A stretch of 64,000 bases of DNA, taken from assembly GCA_025084515.1 (NCBI GenBank), contig JAJAGP010000020.1, forward strand, positions 682,001 through 746,000. The letters are read 5' to 3'. Source of the DNA: Ancistrus triradiatus (lineage: Eukaryota; Chordata; Actinopteri; Siluriformes; Loricariidae). Below, piece after piece: positions 46,561-59,394 of this stretch. The notes under the pieces were generated by a model, which saw nothing but the letters and a program-made list of their open reading frames with translations, did no database searches and was not told where the DNA came from. Position 1 is the stretch's first letter; the number at the start of each line of letters is the position of its first letter. Position numbers and translations under genes: made by a program.

Positions 46561-47402
46561 TAAAATGTAGGCTTCAGCAATTTACCTACCCATTTCAGAT
46601 TTACTCATTTCATGCTTCACAGTTTCCCGGCTGATAATGAGAATTAAATAGCTTAATATAGGGAGTGAAATAAAGCGCGACTTAGATAACATAAATGTGT
46701 AAGTATAATGCATGTACACTAAATGTAATAGCGCCACTCTTCTCGCTGCTTTTAACTTTCAGTGCCAAATTTTCATTTACAGCCTCAGTGATGTAGAAAT
46801 ATAATCATAAGCTCTCACTTTTCATGACTGACTCACAGCATGATCTTCAGATGATAGGGATTTACATGCTGTGTAAATACAGTATACATCCAAAATGTCT
46901 GTGGGCAAACAGAAATAACATCTAAAACAATGGGTAAGAAAAAAAGAAATTGGCTCCTCTTTGCTGTTACGACAGGCAGTACTCTTCTGAAAAAGCATTT
47001 GGGCACTGTTGTTGAACAATAAGCCCTGGCTCACAGTTGTCATTGCAATTCATCTCAAATGTGTCAGAAGCAAGCCAGTTCTACATCAAAGCTGGCTAAC
47101 CATTTCTTTCTTTCTGGAGAGTCCATGTTTGTGTGCTTCATATGATGAACCTGATAGCAGGGAATGTGGTTGAAATAACAGCAATGTAATGTATATAGGT
47201 ATAGATATAGATATAGTCTGCCTCCAGAGGAGCACTGAGACTCAGGAACCCATCCCTGGCTAAAATGGTAGATAATCTGGTGAGTACACATGGAGTCTGG
47301 AAACTTTACAGAGTGCAACTTGCTGTGCCAGTCAATTACATGGACTTAAAGGTGACAGGACACCATTGCACTTATTGTGTATTCACAATCTCAGTGTGTA
47401 TT

Positions 47403-47575
47403 CAGTGTGGTGGCCTAGAGAGTTAAGGTACTGCACTATGGACCAGAAGGTCCAGGGTTCAAATCCCACCTCTGCTAAGCTGCTGCTGTTGGGTCCTTAA
47501 GCAAGGTCCTTAACCCAGAATTGCAGAAGTTGCTCTGGATAAGGACATCTGCTAAATGCTATAAATGTACATGTA
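47403..47575 (+). mobile_element. SINE-A copy
   Basis: Head (gtggtggcctagagagttaa), B box GGTTCAAATCC, body and tail (ctggataaggacatctgct) are all present with scattered changes. Confidence 0.82.
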
Positions 47576-47822
47576 AATTCATTGGTTGTACTTGCCTTGT
47601 GCCCTGTGTTGCCGACCCTGACTAGGATATGCAGATAAGACTCAATGAATGAGTTTTTCCTTTATTTCTTTGTCTTTCATGATTTTTCTGATGATTTTAT
47701 GATTTTAGTCTGCACCTTGGGTTTTTGAAAGGTGCTTCTAAATGAAATGTATTATTATTTTAAGAAGAAGAAGGAGGTTAAACAGCTGTTCAATAAAAGT
47801 AGGGTTTTATTTACCAGCTTGG

Positions 47823-48750
47823 TGTAGTCAAGTCAAGTCAGATTTATTTATATAGCGCTTTTTACAATGGAGCATTGTCTCAAAGCAACTTTACAGGTTT
47901 AGATTATCTCCTAATAACTACGTCCAATCTCAAATTGAGCAAGCCTAGGGCGACAGTGGCAAGGAAAAAAAACTCCCTATTCTAGGAAGAAACCTTGGGA
48001 GGACCAAGACTCAAAAAGGGACCCAACCTCCTTGGGCGGCGTAGATGATAAATCTAAGAGCGAACTAAAGTCATGGAGTCAAAGTTTGAATAGAATGTGA
48101 AGTATTCACATCGACATTAAGTGGCCGGGGTATGATGATAAATCTAAGAGCGAAACTAAAGTCATGGAGTCCAAAGTTTGAATAGAATGTGAAGTATGCA
48201 CATCGGCATTAAGGGCCCGGGTATGATGATAAATCTAAGAGCGAAACTAAAGTCATGGAGTCATGGTCGAATAAAAATGTGAATTATGCACAGTGGAGCT
48301 CCATCAGATGTACATCATGTGTAGGGCCGGAACTGCCAGAACTGCCGGAACACAGCTCGGAGAGAAAACAGAAAATGTAATTAGTTATTGATTAAGAGCA
48401 CAGTGTCTATTAACAATCACTGATGCCATGTCAATCACTGATGCCCAAGTGTAGCATGAGACCCCGGCAGCATTAGCTATAGCAGCATAGCTAGAAAGCT
48501 AGAAAGAGGAGAATTGGTAGGAAACACAGCCAAGAGGGATCACATGAGACATTGGCAACCCCACTAGCGGCAGAAGACAGCAACCCAACGTCTCTGATCA
48601 CCATAAGACTCTTTGACTATGAACCCCCAGCTCTGCCCTTATTCTAAGGCAAGGATGCATGAGTCAAGATCACGAGGACCGAAGCCTAGTTCAGCCAGAC
48701 CGCCCACTCGACACTCCCGGCTAGCGGACGGGAGCTGCACCAATTAGATA
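47823..48750 (-). mobile_element. LINE 3' end, family R copy 2, with internal triplication
   Basis: Inverted relative to 44439-45236. Starts with gtcaagtcaagtcag and tatagcgctttttacaatgg (the element's tail). A 90-base unit beginning gatgataaatctaagagcga occurs three times in tandem, at 48044, 48134 and 48225. The partner copy has it once. Confidence 0.8.
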
Positions 48751-48865
48751 TTTGAATTTATTCATTGTTAATATTTGTAAAACAAATGAAAACAAATATT
48801 AATTGAGCAATAGATTAAATGCCTCCCATAAAATGCATAGTTCTGGTTCAAAAGTTAGTTGTTTA

Positions 48866-49172
48866 TTCAGCACCTGGCATGGTGGCTAGCACAGCAAGAA
48901 GGTTCTCGGTTCAATCACAGGTGGAGCGCCCTGGGTCCTTTCTGTTTGGAGTCTGCATGTCCTCCATGTGTCTGCGTAAATTTATTCTGGGTGCTCCGGT
49001 TTCCTCCCACAGTCCAAAGATATGTAAGTTAAGTGAACTGGAGACACTAAATAGCCCGTGACCGTGTTTGATATTGAACTTGCACTGAAATGTGCATCAA
49101 TGACACCTTGTTCCTGTCATGAACATAGACAAGTGTGCTGATGTGACGTTAAATAAACCAAACAAGCAAACA
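48866..49172 (+). mobile_element. SINE-B, best copy
   Basis: The head is tRNA-like (ctagcacagcaagaaggttc, B-box-like GTTCAATCAC). The body has ctgtttggagtctgcatgtc and tttcctcccacagtccaaag, and it ends gacgttaaataaaccaaaca. Confidence 0.75.
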
Positions 49173-49199
49173 TTCAGAAGGCAGCTTCCCCTACTTAAA

Positions 49200-50700
49200 A
49201 CATCTCGCAGTGCACCTGATTGTAGCAGCCACAGGACGTTGGACTTGACTTTGTTATAAGCCTGAGAGATATCACACTCACCTCATAAAAGCTGATGACT
49301 ATAGATTCCGTTTGGACTTTAGGGTAAATTACTCATCCAGATCTTTATAGATACACTCTTGGTGTTTTAATAATGATACAATTTACCGAGTGATTTTCTT
49401 ATAGTGGAGACAAGAAGTTCTTCAAGAATCCTCCAAGTCCTCTGCTGTTACAATTTGGTTGTTTTTTTGTTGCCTTCAGCATTGCATGTTGTGTTGGACT
49501 TGCAGCGCATAGTCCTATGGAGAGTACCAAGTTTTGTAGACAAATTCTCAATACCAAGTATGCAAAGTTCAGACTTGCATACTTCCTAGTATGGACTTGG
49601 CAAGTTCAACCAAGAATGGGAGGACGTAGTATGGTTTTCTACAATTGGAACAGCAGCGTACTTGGCTATGTAGACTCGACAGTTTCTTTTTAAACCTAGA
49701 AAATAATCTAAAACATATTGTAAAAAGCCTGTCCGCGGTGGAAGAAGTGCTCAGATCTTCTACTTACGTAAAACAGAAACCTTCCCAAACATGTCTGATT
49801 TTAGAAGGACATTTAATTCTGAACTTCAGCAATTTATATCAGACAATTCAGATTACAGGTTGAATACCTAATAAATATAATGCATAATAAATAAGGTAAT
49901 AACTTTACGTCACATCTCTGAAATTGCCTTAGAAATGTTATGTAGGCACTATCTTGATAAACTGACCGCACAGTTAAATTTTAAACAACAACAACTACAT
50001 TCTAAAAAAATCTTAGAACTTCATTCTGAGACACAATAACAGTAGCACTTTGGAAAGCATCCATCCAGTTGGGAGTCCTCTCGTCCGCCATTACCGAGCT
50101 GTCAATGCATTGTAGGATATTTCGCTTTGGAGCGCATTGGCTAGATGCGAACTTGGAAATGGAAAACTGATGGCATTTCACAAGTACACAAGAACGCAAT
50201 TACAGTTACAAGTACGCATATTGAGAAATGGGCTTATTGTGGATTGATGAAAACCCAGGTCCTTGGAAATGCTTTTTCAGCATCTATTTTTGATTGGGGG
50301 AATGGATCTTTCCCAAGTAGGGCATACTCATGAGTGCGTTTACCTTTGTTATAGGGCAGGGCAAGTTTACATGCCACACTTCCAATCACAGCTCATTAAC
50401 TGAAACACCCGACTGATTACAATGTGTTTATCTTCATAGCTTTTACATAAGGAGAGTCATTACTGAAAATATGGAAAGCCCAGTTGGTTCACTAGTGTGT
50501 ATGTAATATATAGCCATGATGCAACCAGACCCACGTTTGTTTCCATCATTCGTGCATAATTCTCTTGCGTGCCATACAGTTGGCAGGATATCAGTTTTCG
50601 TGCTATACTGAGTACGAAATAATTAAATCCAATCCCCGGGTCTGTAGGAGTTTAGACTGAAATCGAGCCAAGGCCAGACTATGAACACTGCATAATCTTC
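49200..50700. other. Spacer with worn inverted-repeat element
   Basis: Between about 49500 and 50330 words such as agtatggacttgg, gcatacttcc and aagtacgcata recur, suggesting an old DNA transposon. I could not define its ends. Nothing gene-like was seen. Confidence 0.35.
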
Positions 50701-50719
50701 CACCCTATCTCATTTGCTA

Positions 50720-51770
50720 TTGTGTATTTTACAGGAGCAAGAGGTGCAAGAAGAGAGATGGATCCATAAAAGCCCTTTTCTCTCTCAACTTCAGAGAGCC
50801 TCTCTTGTAGACTAATGGTGCCGAGCCCTGCGGGAACGAGTTGCTGCTAGTTGCACGGGCTCAGAGAGGATGGGCCGAATGATTGCTGTGTTTGTGTCTA
50901 GCTGCGCTGTTCCTCTGGAGGTCTTTTGCTTCCATTTGCTTTCATCAGCGTGAACCTGCTCAAGGACGGCTGTCTATGCCAATAGATGCTTTTCATTTCA
51001 GAGGTCAGTACACAGAGCCCTGATCATTTGGAGATGCAATTTCGACCCGGCTCTCGTCCCTTTCACCTGTCATCACTGTGATATTATAGTGCTCCTCAGA
51101 TGCACTCCTCTCTCACCCACCCCCACCCCTCCAGCTTTCACTTTGTCTCTGTCCTGACATATCTCTGTTTGTAGATGACCAAGTGCAATCTTCTGTGCTG
51201 AGACAGGCCTAGCACTGAGCCGGGGATATGAGCGCTGAAGAGTAAATGGCTGTTCAAGTATTCTCCACCCACCCTGTCTCTTATTCAGCCGTAAAAGGCT
51301 GTCCACTCCGGACCCCTGAATTATACATTATTCCATCACTGCCGCACCTCGGCTTAGCTGAGAAAGAATATTTCGGCGGCTCTGATGGAATGGCATGTTT
51401 TACAGTTTTATGGCTTTTATGGGATTTGATTCTTAGAAGCCTTTTATGTATTCATGCATGCAGCTATTTTGGTCACATCCGTGCTGACAGGAGCTTGGAT
51501 TCTTGGTCAGGCAGTGGAAATGCTGTTGGCCAGATTTATACAATGCACCACCAGAATCAATGTGCTGTTAAGGCCAATTATAGCCGGGTGAGGGAAAATA
51601 CATAGTTCTGATTGGCTGGCCAGAGTGTGGGGCATCAATAATGTAGATCCATTTAATCTCAGCCCTAAATCAATGCTCCTGTCGGATGAAAATGAAGAAA
51701 AATAATGGTTTAGGCTGGTGTATTTACATTTCAATATCACACTGTGCACTGTAATATAGTTGCTCTAAAT
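50720..51770. promoter_or_regulatory. Candidate conserved non-coding element 1
   Basis: About 1 kb free of recognisable repeats inside a repeat-filled desert. It contains homeodomain-type words (ccaattatagccgg near 51573, atcaataatg near 51633). Its frames are short and without domain signal. Conservation cannot be judged without alignment. Confidence 0.3.
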
Positions 51771-51814
51771 TAACACTAAATTACAAGCGCATTTGTTAGA
51801 AAAATATATATACA

Positions 51815-52545
51815 CAGTTGAAACCAGGAGTTTACATACACTATATAAAATAGACATATCCATTTTTTCCTCACTGTCTGACATGAAATCAGAATGAACT
51901 TTTCCCGTTTTAGGTTAATTAGGATTACCAAAATGATTTCTATTTGCTAACTGCCAGAATAATGAGAGGGAATTTTTTTAAGGCAATTTTTATTACTTTC
52001 TTCAAAGTCAAAAGTTTACATGCACTAAGATTACTATGCCTTTGCTTGCATGCCCGAGAACACCATCCCAACTGTGAAACACGGGGGTGGCAGCATCATG
52101 TTGTGGGGTTGTTTTGCTGCAGGAGGGACTGGTGCACTTCACAAAATAGATGGCATCATGAGGAAAGAACATTACATGGAAATACTGAAGCAACATCTCA
52201 AGACATCAGCCAGGAAGTTAAAACTTGGGCACAAATGTGTTTTCCATATGGACAATGACCCAAAACATACTGCTAAACTGGTTACAAAGTGGCTTAAGGA
52301 TAACAAAGTCAATGTTTTGGAGTGGCAATCACAAAGCCCTGATCTCAATCCTATTGAAAATTTATGGGCAAAGCTGAAAAGGCATGTGCGAGCAAGGCGG
52401 CCTGCAAACATGGCTCAGTTACACTAGTTGTGTCAGCAGGAATTGGGCCAAAACTATTGTAAGAAGCTTGTGGAAGGATATCCAAAACGTTTGACCCAAG
52501 TCATACAGTTTAAGGGCAATGGTACCAAAAAACCATGCGAGCTAC
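51815..52545 (+). mobile_element. Deleted Tc1-like element (family T5, Sleeping Beauty-like)
   Basis: The left end (cagttgaaaccaggagttta) and a second terminal-repeat-like motif near 52010 (aagtttacatgcacta) resemble the salmonid-type IR/DR arrangement. A 125-codon frame from 52050 carries LWGCFAAGGTGALH, HMDNDPKHTAK (second Asp) and SPDLNPIENLW (Glu), then a premature stop near 52427. The N-terminal half and first Asp are deleted. Confidence 0.82.
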
Positions 52546-52559
52546 AATCACAGAAGATC

Positions 52560-53085
52560 ATGTTGCACAATCACACAAGACCTAGCCTGGTCTGATGATT
52601 CTAGATTTCTTGATGATGGGCTCAAAATATTTACCCAACAGCATGAATCCATGGACCCAACCTCTCTTGTGTCAGCAGTCCAGGATGGTGGGGATTGTGT
52701 AACGGTGTGAGAAAGAGTTTCTTGACACATTTTAGAGGTTTTAGGTTAATACCAATCAATCATCACTTCAATTCTGCAGCCTATTTGAGTATTGCTGCTT
52801 ACCATGTGCATCACTTCATGGTCAAAATTTTCCCATCTTCAGTGGCTACTACCATTGTGTCAATGACCGTCAGCGTCAGTGTTCTTCAGTGGTGTTTCCA
52901 CCAGATCTGAAGCCAATGGGACGTGGTAGGAAAAATCGGCAGGAATTGTGTGATGCAGCCATACCAGTGGAGCAGTAAATGAATATTTCCAACATCTCAT
53001 GGAATCCATGCCATGTAGAATTGAGGAGTTTTTGAAAGCAAAGGGAGGTCCTTCCCAGTATTAGAATATCATCCCCATTTTCCAA
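52560..53085 (+). mobile_element. Tc1-like transposase fragment (family T6)
   Basis: The text (cagcatgaatccatggaccc, cctatttgagtattgctgc, aatctcatggaatcc-type end, then aggtccttcccagtattag) follows the C-terminal half of the fish Tc1 family whose terminus is at 24223. Frames are broken throughout. Confidence 0.6.
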
Positions 53086-53499
53086 GAGCTTGCTCGATGA
53101 GTGTTCAACAGTAATCAATGGTCTTTATTAGTGGAGCAATTATGCAGTATGTGTTTTTATCTCAGCCGGTGTTGTGGTGGGTCAGGGGCCTATCTTAGGG
53201 TGGCAGGAATAAAACCTAGACAGAGAACACATTTGACAGTCTATTCTCATAAGATTTTGATTTTATCAACATTGTAAGAGAAAGATCTTGGCAAATATGA
53301 AGTCATCTTTATGTTAAACTCAGTTCATAATACATTTAACGTATGATTAATTACCATATCCCATCATATTTAACATATCCCCATAGTAAATCAGGGAGCA
53401 CTTGTACAATTCAATAATGCATATAATGCCTAATGTGGATTTTCTTGGAGTCTGGAATGGAGTAATTCAATTTCCATTGTTCCAAAATGCCATGTCACC

Positions 53500-53690
53500 T
53501 CATAGCTCTGAGATCCCTGGTTCCATCCTGATCTTGGACTCCGCATGCGTGTCCATGTGAGTTTACTCTGGTTTCCTCCCACATTCCAAAAGACATGCAT
53601 GTTAGGTTAACTGATGTTTCTAAAGTGTCCATAGTGTATACATGTGTCAGTCTGTCTGCCCTACAATGGATTAGCACCTTCTAGAATTGA
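53500..53690 (+). mobile_element. SINE-B fragment
   Basis: ggtttcctcccacattccaa and gacatgcatgttaggttaac are in family order. Confidence 0.6.
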
Positions 53691-54404
53691 ATGAATTTTG
53701 TCATCTGATAATGTTTGGCCACCCTCCAGGTACCTCATTAGCATTTGTTTTAAAGGCTCCAAATTTCATTGAAATTTGTCCTGTTTAATTTCACTGGTGG
53801 TGTGTGTGTGTTACCATCCTTTTATTTTAAAAAAATCAGCAAAACATGACATGATAGGGATGATGGGTTTCGGTTTTAAAGCAGCTTTGAATGATTTAAT
53901 GGAATTTAAGGACCTATTTGAGTTGGAGGACACACTTACAGCACATCATTTCTTTGCAGTTGGAGACGTGAATGTTGTGAGTGATGGAACAGATGCTGTG
54001 GATTTTCATGTCTCTTGCTCTCCCACTAACAAACCCAGCGTTGTTCGCAGCTTTTGTTTCTTCACTTCCTCTGCCCACATGCTCACATAGCCTCAGCAGC
54101 AGAGACGTGCCTGTTAAGATCACACTCCTCCTCCTGCATTCTTATGTCCAGTCTCTGTGGAGCTGCCATTGGAAGCCCTAGTTGTTCTGTTGTTCTCAGT
54201 GTTTTTTTTTAACCTTTACTTATTTGACTGACTTGATTTATTCAATGCACAACAAATCTATGGCTTCGGGTGTTTTGATTATATAAACTGTCCTACAGAA
54301 TGCAAATGTCTTGTATACATTTCATGTCACTTTGTTTCACTCGTATTCAATTATTTTCTCAGTCCTGATAACCTTGTTGTCTATCCCATGCCAGCAATTT
54401 ATTC
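53691..54404. other. Spacer with nothing recognised
   Basis: A 104-codon + frame at 53776 has no recognisable motif and no splice context. Nothing else seen. Confidence 0.35.
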
Positions 54405-54690
54405 TAAATATGGTGGCACAATGGCTCCAGTGCTTAGCGACGTTTCCTCAAAGAGATACCTAGTTAAATTCCCACCCCAAGCTCCACCCTGTGTGGCGTT
54501 TGCATGTTCTCTCCATGTATGTGCGGGTTTCTCCATTTTCCTCCCATATCCCAAAGACATATTGTACGTTTGGTGTCTCTAAAGTGCGCCTGTGTGTGTG
54601 TACCCTACAATGCATTGATGCCCTGTCTACAGTTGGTTACCCTCTTGAGCCCTGTGCTGCTGGCTCGCTACTACCCCGAATTAGATTTGG
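54405..54690 (+). mobile_element. SINE-B copy
   Basis: atggtggcacaatggctcca, gtttgcatgttctctccatg and gagccctgtgctgctggct are in family order. Confidence 0.65.
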
Positions 54691-55134
54691 CAGGTAAAGA
54701 ATATAAAGTAATCAATGAATTCAAATTTGTTCCAGCCAAATCCTCTTAGTCTTCTCCAAACGTATTTTATTTTTACATAAAGACTTGTCTGCTTCTTTCA
54801 CAGGAAACTTTTGATTCATCTTCAAGAAAATTCACATTCAATTAGAAGTTCCCTTGTATATGCGCCAGACTATCATTCATCTCAGACTGGAGACTCTTGA
54901 AGGACTTCTTGGAGGTGTATCCTCATTAAGCCAAGCCAAGCACCAATTCATATTTTAAAAGAAAAAATTTAGCCTGAATGAGCTGTCTAGACAGTGATTA
55001 CTTTCGTTTATTAATCAAACCTTGCTGGCTTGCTTCTGCATGGTAGGTTGCTTGGAAACAAGATAAGGACATCTATCTTAAGACACAAAGCTCTTAAAAT
55101 ACACATTCATTTAAGGTATAAATCTTTATATATA
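54691..55134. other. Spacer with nothing recognised
   Basis: No gene or clear repeat identified. Confidence 0.35.
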
Positions 55135-56105
55135 AATTGTCTTCATACCCTTTCACCTCTTTCACATTTTATGTTGCAACCTTGAGCTAAAATAATACTA
55201 ATAAAAAAAAAATAAAAAAAAGAAGTTGTCCCCAATAAATCTGCACTCAGTACCCCATAATAAGAAAGTGAAAACAGTAAAATATTTAAAACGTTTTTCA
55301 AATTTATTAAAAAGGAAAACCTAAAATTTTGCATGGACATAAGTATTCAGACCCTTTGTTATGACACTTGGAATTTAGCTCTCGAGGCTTCCCATTTCTC
55401 TTGATCAGCTTTGAGATGTTTGTATACCTTCACTGGAGTCCACCTGTGAGAAATTCAGTTGATTGGATATGATTTGGAAAGACACACACCTGTCTACATA
55501 CAGTAAGGTCTCATGGCTAACAATTCATATCAGAGCAAAAACCAAGCCATGAGAAGGAAGGAACTGCCTGTAGAGCTCAGAGACAGGACTGTGTGGAACC
55601 ACAGATCTGGAGAAGACTAGAAAACATGTCTGCTGCACTGAAATTTCCCAAGAGCACAATGGCCTCCATAATTCTTAAATGGAAGAAGTTTGGAACAACC
55701 AGGACTCTTTCTAGAGTTGGCCACCCCACCAAACTAAGTAATTGGGGGAGAAGAGCCTTGGTAAGAGAGGTGACCAAGAACACAATGGTCACTCTGACTG
55801 AGCTCCAAAGATCCTGTGTGCAGATGCGAGAAACTTCCAGAATGTCAACCATCACTGCAGCACTCCACCAATCTGGACTTTATGGCAGAGTGACCAGACA
55901 GAAGCCTCTCCTCAGTAAAAGACACATGAAAGCCTGCTTAAAGGTGGCAAAAAAGCACCTAAAGGACTCTCAGATTGTGAGAAATAAGATTATGGTATGA
56001 TGAAACCAAGATTGAACTTTTTGGCCTCAATTCTAAGTGTCATGTTTGGAGGAAATCAGATACTGCTCATCACCTGCCCAATACCATGGAGACACTAAGA
56101 TAAGG
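55135..56105 (+). mobile_element. Tc1-like transposon, family T4, truncated
   Basis: The 5' terminal repeat (cctttcacctctttcacatt) leads into a transposase frame at 55593-56000. That frame contains the helix-turn-helix (FPKSTMASIILKWKKFGTT), linker (HPTKLSNWGRR) and LYGRVTRQKPLLSKRHMKA. The first Asp region is just beyond, in another frame (tgatgaaaccaagattgaac). The 3' half is missing. Confidence 0.85.
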
Positions 56106-57770
56106 CTCGCTGACCGATTCATTGAACACCTTCAGACCATCAAAGCTAAGGATTTGTCATTTCCAGTGGCAAGGCATATATATGAGAAAATATGTATGTG
56201 AGAAAAGAGACAAATGTAATTTAAATGTCAACAGTCACGTGACCATTCTGTCATTCATTCCCTATGGGAGAAAAAAGGAAGGTACAAACACACTATTCTG
56301 GAATAGGATCTATGATATTTTTTAGTTTTGTGCAAGTAGCTCAAAAGCTGTAGTAGAAGAAAGTGTTTCAGTTTTTGTTTACAGAAAGGAGAAGAGTGAA
56401 GAAAAGGAAGTACTGTACGTTGGCTTTGACAAGTCAAATTAATATGAATAAGACTAATATGAAGATGAAGAACAGTATTAAGGCTTTAACACACCAGATT
56501 AATTAATTCTTTGTTGAAGCCTATATTGTCCACTCATATGGTTATGCAGTGAGGGTTAAAGCTCAAGGGTCCAACAGAGACAAAGTCATAGAGCCAGAAT
56601 TTGAACTCAAAACCTTTTGAATAGCAGTCGAGACCCTTAACTACCGTACAGTATGTCCCACATATACGTATTTGGGCTTTTAGTAAACAACCAATAAATA
56701 GAGTATTTTTTTACTATATTTTCCTGAACATAATACTGAAAACCATAAAACTTTTTATGATAAGTCTTCCTTATCCTGAAATTTCTGAGATGCTCTTTAA
56801 GACACATTGTAACACAAATCCCTGAGAGACACAATGTCACATCAGATTATGGTCTCACATTCCCCTGAAGGGACCCCTCAGCAGTTTCACTATAACTCAA
56901 ACCCTCTGGGATCTTCAGCCATTCTTGTCTGTTTGTAATATTTTCAAATTTTAGTTCAGTATTCATGTATTCTGCTGATATGATGATTGTTTTTTCTTGG
57001 CAGTTGCATTCATTGTTATGGTTTCCTATTATTTGTCATTTGAAATGAGGCAGAGGCCGACTGTAAATGAAGCTCTACTGATAAGTAACATTTTTTATGT
57101 AGTGAATGAGGACGGAAGGGAAAAATAATATGAAAATAATTGATAGCTGTATGCTAAATACGCCGTCTTAAATATAATCAGTATGATATATATAATATAA
57201 ACATATCCCATGAAAATCTGTAACACAAAAAACATATTCCAAATACATGAGAAACATAAACCCTTATGCCACTACCTTGTGCCTCCCTAAAAATAAAGCT
57301 TTGTTACTGAATTGGCAAGTGATGAGCAAAAGAGTGAATAAAATGGATTTCACTGAAGTAGAGAGCTAGAATTTTCCTAACACATGAAAGCAACTCATTT
57401 TTATTCCAATGTTCCCAATTTGAAAAACAATATGCAATGTAGTAATTTGCAAATGGCCATTATTCCTTGTGAAGAAAAAGCCTGTTAAGCCTGTAAGGTT
57501 TGGAGTTTGCAGGCTGTCCAACAGCTGGCCAGTGACCATTTAAAAAAGCACCCCAAACCACCCCAATGTTCAGTTAAGCTAGTTTACTGGACAGACACTT
57601 TACAATCAGCTGTTATTCTTTGTAGCTCTTTCACCAAGGCTCTAAAATGGACTGCAATACAGAATATACAAACTCCATACAGGGAGCAGCCAGACTGGGG
57701 CTTGGACTCGGGTCTCTGCAGTTGTGAGGTACTTGCCACTGTGCCACTCTCACACGCACAACATAATATA
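56106..57770. other. Spacer with nothing recognised
   Basis: About 1.7 kb, AT-rich. No exon, RNA gene or clear repeat identified, apart from SINE-like words near 57680-57740. Confidence 0.35.
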
Positions 57771-58020
57771 CAGTGGTACCTTGGTTCTCATCGTTAATTC
57801 GACAACAATGAGTACCGAGCTAATTTTTCCATAAGGATTAATGTAAATTGAATGAATCTGTTCCAGACTCCCAGAAAATCCACACTGTATGAGGCATTAT
57901 ATGCATTAATGGAGTTGTATTGTACAGGTGCTCCCTGATTTATGAAGGGGATACGTTCCAAGAAATCCATCATAAGTTAAATGCATCTTGAACCGAGGAG
58001 TTTAACGAGTGTTTGGTAGA
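57771..58020 (+). mobile_element. Pogo/Tigger-like MITE fragments
   Basis: cagtggtaccttggttctca then caatgagtaccgagcta at the left, followed by a second end (acaggtgctccctgatttat, ggatacgttccaag). It pairs with 13090-13195 and 22665-22722. Confidence 0.55.
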
Positions 58021-58639
58021 GCTGTATGATATGATTTAAATATTAAGTTAATGTCTGTAACACTGACATTAATCTACAGTTGGCCAAAATCATTAACCCA
58101 AAACACTTACTCTATTGGTGAACTCAGGGTGCTAGCATAGCTGCTAATGCTAACTTCAGCCTGTGTTCTGGATGATTCAGGATTCCCTTTCGATTGGCAG
58201 TCAAGACAACCCTTTTGTAGAAGGGTTATGCTAAAAGAGGCCAATGAGTCCTGCATGGGTATGTTTTAATATTGAAAGTAAATCAAATGTAAATAACCTA
58301 GCCAATAACATAATCAGTTCATAATTAGCTTAAATATGGGAAACAAATATACTTGTCAACCCTGTTTTGAATGCTGCAGGGAAAAAAGGTCAGCAAAGAG
58401 AAAACGCTGTTGATTTATTATGTTATTTTTGTGTTAAATGTCCACTTTAATACTAGAATCTTCTTAAGTCTTTGGAAAATATTTTCTAAAAATAGAAACT
58501 GTATAGGCCTACTGACGACTGCCTTTTTAAAATATGTCTTAGTCTCACTACAAATACCTCATTTTGTATTCAACAAAAAATCAAAACCTGCATGTGAGTC
58601 ATTTCCATCTTGGCAAGAGTTCAGGCACTGAATAGCAAA

Positions 58640-59200
58640 AGGAAATTGTGATCCAATCAGATGTTTTTGGATTTAGATGACACAGTTTGAGGTGATGATC
58701 CCATTCATTGCTTTCACCACCTTCAGAAGTTTCAGGAATCTAAGCCACGACAAGCTATTTAAACATCACAGTAGTTTTCAGAGGGTTAACTCGGTTAATG
58801 GTGTCTATCATATTTATATATGCCAGTCAAATTGTTTGTTTATCTGTTCCTAAATATCAGGACTAAATCCATCCTTTCAGAAAAGCACCCGACACGGTTT
58901 ACCATCCTGCTGCTCAAATTCGCCCAGAAAATATGTTCATGCTGCTCTCCAGGGCAGAAAGCAGAACGAAAGTGTAAATTGAAGGCCGGGCGAGGAACTG
59001 GCAGCTGGGTCATTAAGGCCTGTCCGTGGCAGGTGTGCTCTTGAGTTTCAGCCATCTGTCAGAGCGAGAGATGTGATTTCAGGTGTGAGAGTGTGAGAGG
59101 ACCCAGAGCGCTGCTCAGGAGATGACACTGTCACTCACTGTCAGAGAGGCTCATTCACCATGTCATTTCCTTTGGCTAGAGGAGAACAAGTGGTGGGATA
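58640..59200. promoter_or_regulatory. Candidate conserved non-coding element 2
   Basis: A repeat-free stretch of balanced composition with words such as gatccaatcag, ctgtcagagcgagagatgtg and tgacactgtcactcactgtc (TGACAG-like sites in clusters). No coding signal. Conservation is untested. Confidence 0.28.
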
Positions 59201-59394
59201 CCTGATAAGGAGAGAATGAATTATACTGTAAGATGGCAAGATGGTGTTTTATTTCAAGTTGCCTATTCAAACAGTTCAAACAGATGTGACACAGGGGTGA
59301 CACTAGAGATTTATGAATGGGGCTAAGCTTTGACTAGGGGGGTCTAGAGGTTATCCCCATACGAGTATTAAAAAAACATACAGCTATTTGGAGA

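Noticed and set aside
53776..54090. 104-codon + frame
   Set aside because: No motif, no flanking exons with compatible splice sites.
57507..57797. 96-codon + frame
   Set aside because: It runs into SINE-like and Tigger-like text and lacks any domain.
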